Assembly: GCA_963605405.1 (NCBI GenBank) | Contig: CAVCUP010000042.1 | Location: 1 to 9,779 of the forward strand | Direction of reading: 5' to 3' | DNA: 9,779 nucleotides | Source of the DNA: Paratractidigestivibacter sp963605405 | GTDB lineage: Bacteria; Actinomycetota; Coriobacteriia; Coriobacteriales; Atopobiaceae | Shown: one piece after another, positions 1 through 5,907 of the stretch | Numbering within the stretch: the stretch's first letter is position 1 | Layout: every line of letters begins with the position of its first letter | Program-made: the position numbers and the translations under genes | Notes under the pieces: model-generated | What the model was told of the DNA's origin: nothing | Seen by the model: only the letters and a program-made list of their open reading frames with translations | Databases searched by the model: none

Positions 1-799
1 TAACGAGCTTGAAATCGGCCCACGCGGAGCACTTCTTGATGTAAAGCAGGTCGAGCTCGACCCACTCGTCGAACGAGATGGCGTCGCGGTTGCGGCGCGT
101 CTGCCACAGGCACGTCATGCCCGGCTTCACCAGGAGACGCTGTTCCTGGCGCGGGGTGTACGTCTCGACTTCCTTCGGAAGCGCTGGGCGCGGCCCGACG
201 ACGGACATCTGGCCCAGGAACACGTTGAGGAACTGGGGCAGCTCGTCGATGGACGTCTTGCGAATGAAGTGGCCGACGCGGGTGATGCGAGGATCGTCGG
301 CCATCTTGAAGACGGGGCCGTCCTTCTCGTTCTTAGCCTGCAGCTCGGCGAGCTTGGCCTCGGCATCGGCACACATCGAGCGGAACTTCCACATGCGGAA
401 GCGCTTGCCGTCCCGGCCCACACGGTCCTGGCCGAAGAACACAGGGCCGGAGGGGTCGTCGATTTTGACAGCGATGGCGGTAAGCAGGAACAGCCAGCTG
501 AAGACAATCAGGATGAAGGAGCTGAAGGCGATGTCGAACGCGCGCTTCACGAAGCGATAGGCATAACGCCCCTCGCGTAGACGGGTAGCCGCAACGGCGG
601 TCTCCTCGTCAGGCTCAGGGTCCCCCATCCCCTTGGCCTCTTCGGACGAAAGTGCGACGGGCTTATCCTTAACCTGCGAAGCGGCGCCGTCGAAAACGAT
701 GATGTTCACGGGGAAGTTGGGATTCGATTTTGGGTCGCGACCCGCTGCCACGGCAGCATCCGGCCCCTCGAATGCGGTTGCCAGGGCCTCCTCAGACAT
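1..799 (-). CDS. Polyprenyl-phosphate sugar transferase (exopolysaccharide initiation), 3' end off window
   Basis: Bacterial sugar transferase family (WcaJ/RfbP type), which moves a sugar-1-phosphate onto undecaprenyl phosphate at the inner membrane to start exopolysaccharide or capsule synthesis. I read 266 codons from ATG at 799. A low-complexity N-terminal part (about residues 1-75) is followed by KRAFD (85-89), one hydrophobic helix (about 88-112), PVFFGQDRVG (119-128), WKFRSM (137-142), SIDELPQFLN (183-192) and VVGPRP (200-205), all family signatures. The frame is still open at base 2; by comparison with the family only some 15-20 residues are missing. It is the short form, with a single membrane helix in place of the usual multi-helix N-terminal domain. 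The start has only a weak GGCGG/GGTGGG-like ribosome site, but an in-frame stop at 866-868 limits upstream choices. The following genes of the cluster would lie left of the window. Confidence 0.92.
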   Translation of the reverse strand, partial: MSEEALATAFEGPDAAVAAGRDPKSNPNFPVNIIVFDGAASQVKDKPVALSSEEAKGMGDPEPDEETAVAATRLREGRYAYRFVKRAFDIAFSSFILIVFSWLFLLTAIAVKIDDPSGPVFFGQDRVGRDGKRFRMWKFRSMCADAEAKLAELQAKNEKDGPVFKMADDPRITRVGHFIRKTSIDELPQFLNVFLGQMSVVGPRPALPKEVETYTPRQEQRLLVKPGMTCLWQTRRNRDAISFDEWVELDLLYIKKCSAWADFKLV

Positions 800-922
800 G
801 ATCAGCCCACCGCCGGAAAAGCTTCCAGAGGCTTCAAAAAAGACGGTACGAGAGCCCGGAAAACGCTAAAATGGGAGCAGCTGGTACGACTCAAGGGAGC
901 CGGAGAGAATCGAGAGAGCACC

Positions 923-943
923 ATTCGAACCAGATTCGAACCA
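923..943. repeat. Tandem direct repeat ATTCGAACCA x2
   Basis: ATTCGAACCA occurs at 923-932 and again at 934-943, separated by a single G, so the period is 11 bp, about one helical turn. It lies about 125 bp upstream of the sugar transferase start. A same-face direct repeat of this kind could be a regulator site. That role is inference; the repeat itself is exact. Confidence 0.6.
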
Positions 944-1002
944 AATGCCCTACCCTCGGCACCATCCACCCCATCTGACCAGCCAAAACGCCCGAAAAAT
1001 GC

Positions 1003-1039
1003 CCAAAGGTCTCTTTCGGTCTTGAAGAACGACCTTTGG
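1003..1039. repeat. Inverted repeat CCAAAGGTC / GACCTTTGG, with a third copy at 1295-1303
   Basis: Perfect 9-bp arms at 1003-1011 and 1031-1039 with a 19-nt loop that can form a small inner TCTT/AAGA stem. A third exact CCAAAGGTC lies at 1295-1303. Relative to the 1028-1039 arm that third copy extends to 12 bp with one mismatch (AACGACCTTTGG against AATGACCTTTGG). The function is unknown; it could be a hairpin in the sugar-transferase leader RNA or a repeated operator. Confidence 0.55.
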
Positions 1040-1555
1040 TTATTGTTAAGGAAACACGTCAACGCTCTTGAAGCCCCTTTATTGCAATTGTCTGCAGGTT
1101 GGCTCAAAGTCATCTCCGCAGTATTAAATGCAGTGTGTATCTTAAACCCCATAAACACGTCCCCGAAACCCGGGGTTCCTCCCGTCAGCTTCTTCAATCA
1201 ATCTTGTAGGACCCTATCATAAATAAACCCTACCCCCCCCCGAGGACCCCTAAAATACAAAAGACGTTCGTTCGCCGTAACAAACGACTCGGTTCCAAAG
1301 GTCATTAACCTGTCTGCACTTACAAATGTTCCTGCAGGTAAAGATGGGTGGTTAGCCTTATCGATACATAAATATAAAGGGAAAGCGAAGAGATCTCGTC
1401 TCTCTAAACCAAGCACACAAACGCCACTCAAGAATGTTTATGAGCCTGCGTCTCGTCGGGCATCTGCACAAGGGCGATCTCTGGGAAATTAAAGAAGGCT
1501 TCGCCATTTCAAATACGTACGGCTATCCGGTATCGCCGCGAACGTCTCCCGCGCC

Positions 1556-1598
1556 CGGCGCGGCGGGCGGATGGGTGTGGGACCCACCCGCCGCGCCG
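1556..1598. repeat. GC-rich hairpin upstream of abi
   Basis: GGCGCGGCGGG (1557-1567) pairs perfectly with CCCGCCGCGCC (1587-1597), with one more C-G pair outside. Inside, TGGGT (1572-1576) pairs with ACCCA (1582-1586), leaving a CGGA bulge and a GTGGG loop. No T tract follows on either strand, so it is not a standard intrinsic terminator. It is the first of three consecutive hairpins before the abi promoter-like box. Confidence 0.7.
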
Positions 1599-1643
1599 CG
1601 TCATTGAAAACCCGTGCACCGTCATCCAATCCGAAGGTACGAA

Positions 1644-1686
1644 GCCCGGCGGCTAACGCCGCTGGGCAGGGGCTGACCCCCCTGCC
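1644..1686. repeat. Two overlapping hairpins directly upstream of the abi -10 box
   Basis: First hairpin: GCCCGGCGGC (1644-1653) with GCCGCTGGGC (1658-1667), loop TAAC, one G-T pair. Second hairpin: GGCAGGGG (1665-1672) with CCCCTGCC (1679-1686), perfect, loop CTGACC. They share GGC at 1665-1667, so their full forms exclude each other. The second contains GGGGCTGACCCC, one base different from the core of the palindrome at 9382-9410, so it may be a REP-like copy and not an abi-specific element. Confidence 0.65.
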
Positions 1687-1692
1687 GCGTCG

Positions 1693-1698
1693 TATAAT
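1693..1698 (+). promoter_or_regulatory. Candidate -10 box (TATAAT) for the abi gene
   Basis: An exact TATAAT hexamer lies 36 bp before the abi start codon. No good -35 sits at 16-18 bp; the nearest partial match, CTGACC (1673-1678), is only 14 bp away and lies in a hairpin loop. Transcription would start near 1705 and leave a leader of about 30 nt containing GGGAGG (1721-1726), 8 nt before ATG, a strong ribosome site that fixes the abi start. Confidence 0.5.
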
Positions 1699-1734
1699 GG
1701 GCATCAACAAATCGACTACCGGGAGGAAAACGGA

Positions 1735-2748
1735 ATGGCAGACGGCCTCGAAGAAGACGCCTGGCAGCGAGCAAGTCGGCTCAGGCCGAAGCTCACCGCC
1801 GAGCAGCAAGTCGCCCACCTCAAGTCGAGGGGCGTCACGTTCAAGGGCTTCAGCGAGGCGCAGGCAGCGGACTACCTTGCCAACACGAGCAACTACACGC
1901 ACTCGGCCTGTTACCGGAAGCTCTACCCCGTCAAGGCGGGCGGCGGGCACGCCGGCGAGTACATACGCCTCGACTTCTCGGCACTCGTGGCGCTTTCGTC
2001 CGCGGACCGCGTCCTCCGCTCATCCCTGCGCGAGATCTGCATCGACGTCGAGCACTTCGCCAGGCTCGACCTCCTCCGCCGCTGCGACGAGCACCGAGAG
2101 GACGGCTACGCCATAGTCGCCGACTACTTCTCGCACTGCCAGGCCAAGGGTAACTCCAGGGCGATGTCGACCCTCAAGACGAGGAGCACCAGCGGCAAAT
2201 ACCCCGACGAGTACTCCGGCGACCTTATCGCCCATTACAACGACGACCTCGGCGCCATCCCCGACTGGGCCCTGCTCGAGGTGGTAGACTTCGGGACGTT
2301 CACCGACTTCTGGCTGTTCTGCGCGGAACGGTGGGAGGACAAGGGCATGGCGGAGGTCCACTACATCCTCAAGTCCGTGAAGGCGCTGCGAAACGCCTGC
2401 AGCCACAACACGTGCATCATCAACGGCTTCGCCGCGAGCGCCGCCGAGAGCGATTACGAGACGCCCGAGTCCATCCTCGCGTCAATGAGCAGCCACGGTA
2501 TGAAGAACTGCAAGTCGAGAAGAAAGAAGATGGCCAACCAGCGCATCGCGCAGATCGCCGCGGCGCTCTTCGCCTCGTCGACGTTCTGCACGAGGCCCAC
2601 GACGATGGCGCGGCACGCGGCGGCCATGCAGCAAGTGAAGGGGGCTTTTCGGGCCTCGTCCGGGCTTTGCCCCGCGGACGGGTCACTGACCTCCTACTTC
2701 GAGTTTCTCTCCAAAATGATTGACATCTGGACCCCGGCGCGGGCATAA
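1735..2748 (+). CDS. Abi_2 (AbiD/AbiF-like) abortive-infection protein with HEPN-type motif
   Basis: 337 residues, recognised as Abi_2 family. The N-terminal block (about residues 21-64) has the usual pattern of a helix, a short loop and an NY...Y stretch (TSNYTHSACYRKLYP). A second block, about 94-135, carries the LRSSLREICIDVEHFARLDLL helix region. The segment RNACSHN (219-225) supplies R219-x4-H224, the catalytic motif of HEPN ribonucleases, in the family's typical R-N-x-C-x-H context. Members act in phage defence; HEPN relatives cleave RNA once activated. RNase activity here is inferred from the motif. The start is set by GGGAGG 8 nt upstream. The gene stands alone on its strand, flanked by hairpins upstream and by a promoter and candidate small RNA downstream, next to prophage debris. 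The C-terminal 90 residues, rich in K, R, A and S, match nothing I recognise. No cognate protein antitoxin gene is adjacent. Confidence 0.85.
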   Translation: MADGLEEDAWQRASRLRPKLTAEQQVAHLKSRGVTFKGFSEAQAADYLANTSNYTHSACYRKLYPVKAGGGHAGEYIRLDFSALVALSSADRVLRSSLREICIDVEHFARLDLLRRCDEHREDGYAIVADYFSHCQAKGNSRAMSTLKTRSTSGKYPDEYSGDLIAHYNDDLGAIPDWALLEVVDFGTFTDFWLFCAERWEDKGMAEVHYILKSVKALRNACSHNTCIINGFAASAAESDYETPESILASMSSHGMKNCKSRRKKMANQRIAQIAAALFASSTFCTRPTTMARHAAAMQQVKGAFRASSGLCPADGSLTSYFEFLSKMIDIWTPARA

Positions 2749-2749
2749 T
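2720..2749 (+). promoter_or_regulatory. Sigma-70-type promoter across the abi stop codon
   Basis: An exact TTGACA (2720-2725), an 18-bp spacer and CATAAT (2744-2749, 5 of 6 to consensus). The TAA stop of abi (2746-2748) lies within the -10 box. Transcription would begin near 2756 and run through a short non-coding stretch to a strong terminator, so the promoter appears to serve a small RNA and not a protein gene. Confidence 0.62.
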
Positions 2750-2784
2750 ACCTGCAGATGAAAAAACCTTCGGGTTTTGTAAGG

Positions 2785-2820
2785 GCGTGTCCGCTTGCGG
2801 ATGCGCTCTAGTTTTATTTA
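2785..2820 (+). terminator. Weak intrinsic terminator-like hairpin after abi
   Basis: GCGTGTCCGC (2785-2794) and GCGGATGCGC (2797-2806) form a 9-10 bp stem with two wobble pairs and a tight loop. It is followed by TCTAGTTTTATTTA (2807-2820), which is T-rich but not directly adjacent to the stem. It could terminate abi transcripts or be an internal helix of the candidate small RNA. Confidence 0.4.
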
Positions 2821-2845
2821 GGAGCGCAGAACAAATCCAGCATCC

Positions 2846-2888
2846 AAGGGAGGGCCGGTTGACGTCGTCGCCGGCCCTCCCTTTATTT
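2846..2888 (+). terminator. Strong intrinsic terminator
   Basis: AAGGGAGGGCCGG (2846-2858) pairs perfectly with CCGGCCCTCCCTT (2871-2883), with a 12-nt loop and then a TTTATTT tract (2882-2888). The T tract lies only on the plus-strand side, so it ends plus-strand transcripts (abi or the candidate small RNA). It abuts the 3' end of the convergent amidase remnant. Confidence 0.8.
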
Positions 2889-3557
2889 CCCGCCGCCAAA
2901 TCGTCGATGTCGACCTGCTGAGAAGGGCCCGCGGAAGCCGCCTCTCCCCCGCCGGAAAGGATGCGGTTCACCTCGGCCTGGACCTCAGCGCAACGGTCCC
3001 CGAGCGCCGCCTTACGGGCGTCCCCGTTGCCGAACTCGCCGTCGATGACGCGCCGCGCCAGGTCGGAGACGTCGCCCTCGACAGAGGAATCGCCGGAGTA
3101 AGAACCCCCGCCGAAAGCGTTACCCCCGCAGATACGCGCATGCAGCGCCACCCACTTCGACCCGTCGACGTACGGCGCCGGGCACAGCTTGCCCGTGACG
3201 TCGTAGTGGCGGATGACGTCGTCGGCCGAGACGCCGCAACGGGAACGGATGTCAGCCACCAACTGGGAAAGCGCCTCGATCTGCGCCTCGGTGTAGTCGG
3301 AACCGCCCGATACCACCTCGATGCCGACGCTGCAAAGGTTCGTCGCCCAATGCCCCGCGTGCCAGGCCGTGTCCCCCTCGCTCACCGACTGGCGGATGGT
3401 CCCGTCGCGGTCGATGAAGTAGTGGGCCGACGCGCCCGCGGGCTCGCGCGAGAAGTACAGCAGGTTGTTTGTGCGCCGACGCCTCGGTGCCCGTGTGGTG
3501 CACCACGATCTTCGAGATGCGGTTTCCCTGGCGCCCGACAGAAAAAGAGACCGTCAA
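2883..3557 (-). pseudogene. Frameshifted phage-type N-acetylmuramoyl-L-alanine amidase (endolysin) with CW_7 repeats
   Basis: Amidase_2 (T7-lysozyme-like zinc amidase) that would cleave the MurNAc-L-Ala bond. The start is TTG at 3557 with AGGAG 6 nt upstream; an in-frame stop lies just before it. The first frame reads KIVVHHTGTEASAH (zinc His) and breaks at 3468-3470, where an AAA run seems to carry one extra base. The next frame continues NNLLYFSREPAGASAHYF, TAWHAGHW, and RHYDVTGKLCPAP, with the remaining His and the Cys zinc ligand plus nearby Lys. One complete CW_7 (Cpl-7) cell-wall repeat follows (about 3073-2957, DLARRVIDGEFGNGDARK). A second starts at about 2914 (VDIDDLA) and stops after seven residues. 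In the second frame there is no stop until inside abi. The TAA at 2883-2885, taken here as the old end, is in the first frame, so a second lesion is likely. The catalytic domain is split, so the gene is probably non-functional. Confidence 0.85.
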
Positions 3558-3623
3558 GCTTCACTCCTACCAGTCTCCTAAGGGGTCACAAATTCGAATA
3601 ACCGCAGCTAGGCCACGTAACCG

Positions 3624-3761
3624 TCAGCCAGCCGTCAGGTATCCGGCAGTGCCGGCCGCATCCACCCGCATCATTGCGTAGCCGCACGCCGAGGAGCTGC
3701 ACGTCGTCCCATTGCCGCCCACGATCGCCTTGCAGTTGGCGTCCCTTAGGGCGCATAACAT
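3624..3761 (-). CDS. Small Cys-rich open frame, possible C-terminal remnant of a phage structural protein
   Basis: 45 codons from ATG at 3761 to TGA at 3624-3626. The product begins MLCALRDANCKAIVGGNG, then TTCSSSACGYAMM, and ends RVDAAGTAGYLTAG; it has four Cys. The same frame is open upstream without ATG to a stop near 3957 (about 110 codons in all), and I see no ribosome site at the ATG. The ending (YAMMRVDAAGTAGYLTAG) resembles, in general style, the last residues of phage tail or fibre proteins that often precede endolysin genes; I do not recognise a family. It lies 66 bases before the amidase start on the same strand. It could equally be a small standalone peptide or chance. Confidence 0.3.
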   Translation of the reverse strand: MLCALRDANCKAIVGGNGTTCSSSACGYAMMRVDAAGTAGYLTAG

Positions 3762-4129
3762 GTCGTAGCAAAACGCATTAAAACGCAACGTTTCCGCAGG
3801 TCGAAAACCATTTCCAAACCCGCCCTCGCATAGTAGGTCGAAGCGTTTCTCAACCCAAAATAACGTTAGGATTTGTACCGGAATTCGTCTAAATCCCGAT
3901 TTTCGGCCCTCTCCAAGAGGTTTCGCGGACCCCCGAATCTCACCCGAAAACGGCTTTCAAATTGTCGTAAATGGCAACTCTTGCCCTGATCCTTATCGCC
4001 CGGAATCTCTCATTGGCCTTGGCTCGAGCATCGCGTCCCGCGGCCGCGCGCGTCCGCGCAACCAAGCTCCCTTCCGTCGCGCGCGATACAATCGACCCCA
4101 ACCAACCACCCGAGAGAGGACGAATCCGA
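3762..4129. other. Non-coding stretch before the alcohol dehydrogenase
   Basis: About 370 bases with no supported gene. Its left two thirds are AT-richer than the neighbouring genes. AAAACGCA occurs twice with a 10-bp period (3770-3777, 3780-3787), and a small CCTCT-CCA-AGAGG hairpin lies at 3908-3920. TACAAT at 4087-4092 is a possible -10 for the dehydrogenase operon, but no -35 is recognisable at the right distance. The dehydrogenase frame is open upstream to 3971, but that extension matches nothing and the ribosome site favours 4130. Confidence 0.5.
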
Positions 4130-5365
4130 ATGAACGACTTCACTTACCATGTGCCGACCAAGTTCGTGTTCGGTCGCGGCGTCGTCGACGAGGTCGGAGA
4201 AGAGCTGGCCGCAGCCGGCTTTGGCTGCGCGCTCGTCGTGTACGGCAAGGGCTCCGTGGTTCGCACGGGCACGCTCGACCGCGTCCTCACGTCGCTCGAT
4301 CGCGCCGGCGTCCGCCATGCCCAGCTCGGAGGCGTGCGGCCCAACCCGGAGGTCGGCCTCGTGCGCGACGGCATCGCGGCGGCACGGGCCGACGAGGCAG
4401 ACGTGATTCTCGCCGTGGGCGGCGGCTCCGTCATCGATACCGCGAAGGCAATCGCCGTGGGCGTGCCGTATACGGGCGATGTCTGGGACCTCTTTATGAA
4501 GAAAGCGCAGGTCGTGGCCGAGGGCAAGCTTCCCGTGGCCTGCGTCCTCACCATCCCGGCCGCCGGATCCGAGGCTTCCTCGAGCTGCGTGATCTCCAAC
4601 GACGAGCTCTGCCTCAAGAAGGGCCTCTCCACCGAGCTTCACCGCCCGCAGCTCGCGTTTATGGACCCCGAGCTCACGTTCACGCTGCCCGCCTACCAGA
4701 CGGCCGCAGGCATCACGGACATGTGCGCGCACATCATGGAGCGCTTCTTCGGCTCGACCGGCCCCTGCCCCGTGACCGACCAGATCGCGTGCGGCCTGGT
4801 GCGCAGCCTCATCGAGTGCGCGCCGCGCGTGCTCGAGGACCCCTGCGACTACGACGCCCGGGCAAGCATCATGTGGGCGGGAACGCAGGCGCACAACGAT
4901 ATCTGCGGCCTCGGGCGCGCGGCGAAGGCCGGCGGGCGCGCGGGCGGATGGGAGAGTCACGCGCTTGAGCACGAGCTTTCTGCCCACGACCCGGCTATCG
5001 CGCACGGGGCCGGCCTTGCCGTGGTGATGCCCGCATGGATGCGCTATGTGTGGAGAAGCGCGCCGGAGCGTTGGCTCACGTTCGGGCGCCTCGTGTTCGA
5101 CATCGAGCCTGTCGACGTCGTCGAGGACTGCATCGACGGGACTCCCGAGGAGGCCGAGGAGGACGCCGTGCTCGCCGTGATTGACGAGGTCCAGGCCTTC
5201 TTCTGCAGCATGGGGATGCCGCGCACGCTGGGTGAGCTCGGGGTCACGGCCGCCGATATCCCCGGGCTGCTGGAGACGCTGCGCATGAACAAGGGCGAAG
5301 AGATCGGCGAGCTGCAGGTGCTGAGCCTCGAGGATTGCCGGGCAATTTACGAGAGCTGCCTGTAG
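4130..5365 (+). CDS. Iron-containing alcohol dehydrogenase, YqhD/butanol-dehydrogenase-like
   Basis: 411 residues. Group III iron-dependent alcohol dehydrogenase, reducing aldehydes to alcohols with NAD(P)H in the cytoplasm. Motifs: NAD(P)-binding GGGSVID (97-103), TIPAAGSEAS (141-150), and metal ligands by alignment D197 and H201 (TDMCAH), H277 (ESHALEHELSAH) and H292 (AHGAGLAVV). The family is usually about 385-390 residues; the extra length includes a short Gly/Ala-rich insertion before the third ligand (AAKAGGRAGG, about 264-273). The H277-to-H292 spacing is one residue longer than in the relatives I remember. The ATG at 4130 is chosen because AGAGGA lies 9 nt upstream and the family N terminus (FTYHVPTKFVFGRG) begins there. 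It is followed 15 nt later by a DUF188 gene, probably one transcript. Exact substrate is unknown. Confidence 0.93.
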   Translation: MNDFTYHVPTKFVFGRGVVDEVGEELAAAGFGCALVVYGKGSVVRTGTLDRVLTSLDRAGVRHAQLGGVRPNPEVGLVRDGIAAARADEADVILAVGGGSVIDTAKAIAVGVPYTGDVWDLFMKKAQVVAEGKLPVACVLTIPAAGSEASSSCVISNDELCLKKGLSTELHRPQLAFMDPELTFTLPAYQTAAGITDMCAHIMERFFGSTGPCPVTDQIACGLVRSLIECAPRVLEDPCDYDARASIMWAGTQAHNDICGLGRAAKAGGRAGGWESHALEHELSAHDPAIAHGAGLAVVMPAWMRYVWRSAPERWLTFGRLVFDIEPVDVVEDCIDGTPEEAEEDAVLAVIDEVQAFFCSMGMPRTLGELGVTAADIPGLLETLRMNKGEEIGELQVLSLEDCRAIYESCL

Positions 5366-5380
5366 CGGGCGGGCCGAAGC

Positions 5381-5866
5381 ATGTCGACTCTCTTCATCGA
5401 CGCGGACGCATGCCCGGTGACGGCGGATGCGCTTGCGGTGGCGCGGCGAGCGGGCGTTGCCGTCGTCATAGCCGGCAATACCACCCAGAACCTCGAGCGG
5501 CACATGCGCGCCGGCGACCCGCGCGACGCCGAGCACGCCAAGCGCGGGTTCTGGGTGGACACGCTCGCCGTGTCCTTGGGCGCGGATTCGGCGGACTTCG
5601 CGATTGTCCAGGCGCTCGAGCCCGGCGATGTGGTCGTGACTCAGGACATCGGGCTCGCGGCCATGGTCCTCGGTCGCGGCGCGCGGGCCATCGGCGTGCG
5701 TGGGCGCGTGTACAGCGCGGCCACCATAGACTACGACCTCTTTATCCGTTCGGAGGAGAAGAAAGTCCGACGCGCGGGCGGACGCACCAAGGGCCCAGCG
5801 GCTTTCACGGACCGAGACCGTCACCGGTTTGTCGAGAACCTTGAGGGTCTGCTTGGGATTTGGTAG
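5381..5866 (+). CDS. YaiI/YqxD family protein (DUF188, UPF0178)
   Basis: 161 residues, close to the family length. The N terminus LFIDADACPV and the central VVTQDIGLAAMVL are the conserved acidic motifs of the DUF188 family, which has a PIN-like fold. The tail RRAGGRTKGPAAFTDRDRHRF is also characteristic. Its biochemical function is not established; the fold suggests metal-dependent nucleic acid processing, but that is inference. It starts 15 nt after the dehydrogenase stop with only a weak GGGCGGG-type ribosome site, which suggests translational coupling. The pairing of this gene with an alcohol dehydrogenase has no obvious functional logic. Confidence 0.92.
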   Translation: MSTLFIDADACPVTADALAVARRAGVAVVIAGNTTQNLERHMRAGDPRDAEHAKRGFWVDTLAVSLGADSADFAIVQALEPGDVVVTQDIGLAAMVLGRGARAIGVRGRVYSAATIDYDLFIRSEEKKVRRAGGRTKGPAAFTDRDRHRFVENLEGLLGIW

Positions 5867-5907
5867 CCAGCCCGCGAAAGGCCATCGGGCACCGGTGCAC
5901 CCCCTTG

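Larger units (their letters stand above)
800..1734. other. Long non-coding stretch between divergent sugar-transferase and abi genes
   Basis: About 930 bases without a credible gene. From about 1000 to 1490 the sequence is visibly AT-richer than the flanking genes. Several frames stay open for 60-130 codons on either strand, but they begin at TTG or at no start codon, lack ribosome sites and match no family I recognise. Contents I can see: a tandem ATTCGAACCA pair (923-943), three copies of CCAAAGGTC in mixed orientation (1003, 1031, 1295), a run of nine C (1233-1241), and three GC-rich hairpins plus a TATAAT box nearest abi (1556-1698). The left part is probably the long leader and promoter region of the exopolysaccharide gene, but no convincing minus-strand promoter could be picked. 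Confidence 0.6.
2756..2888 (+). ncRNA. Candidate structured small RNA downstream of abi
   Basis: About 133 nt between the promoter at 2720-2749 and the terminator at 2846-2888, with no open frame of note. Visible pairings: AAAACC-TTCG-GGTTTT (2763-2778), a C(UUCG)G tetraloop hairpin; GCGTGTCCGC (2785-2794) with GCGGATGCGC (2797-2806), which includes two G-T pairs. Two alternatives compete with the latter: TGCGCTC (2802-2808) with GAGCGCA (2822-2828), and GGATGC (2799-2804) with GCATCC (2840-2845). The overlapping possibilities suggest a compact fold or pseudoknot. From memory, AbiF-type HEPN proteins have been described next to structured RNAs that act as antitoxins; this arrangement would fit. 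Transcription and function are inference. Alternatively it is just a double terminator for abi. Confidence 0.45.

Noticed and set aside
804..814. ops-like element GGCGGTGGGCT (minus strand) for RfaH/NusG-type antitermination
   Set aside because: One base off the GGCGGTAG core and directly at the start codon, where it more likely serves as a weak ribosome site.
923..943. tRNA T-loop-like GGTTCGAAT on the minus strand, suggesting a tRNA or attachment site
   Set aside because: The flanking five bases do not form a T stem and no acceptor, D or anticodon arm can be built.
802..1197. 131-codon minus-strand frame starting TTG upstream of the sugar transferase
   Set aside because: No family resemblance; it ends just before the real start and lies in the non-coding leader.
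1440..1607. 55-codon plus-strand frame beginning MSLRLVGHLHKGDLWEI
   Set aside because: No ribosome site, its second half is the GC hairpin read as Pro/Ala/Gly, and no family match is apparent.
3971..4129. 53-residue N-terminal extension of the alcohol dehydrogenase
   Set aside because: The family N terminus begins at 4130, which has AGAGGA at proper spacing; the extension resembles nothing.
4010..5824. Very long minus-strand open frame opposite the dehydrogenase and DUF188 genes
   Set aside because: Its translation is a His/Arg/Ala-rich antisense shadow caused by GC-biased third positions; the plus-strand genes have clear family motifs.
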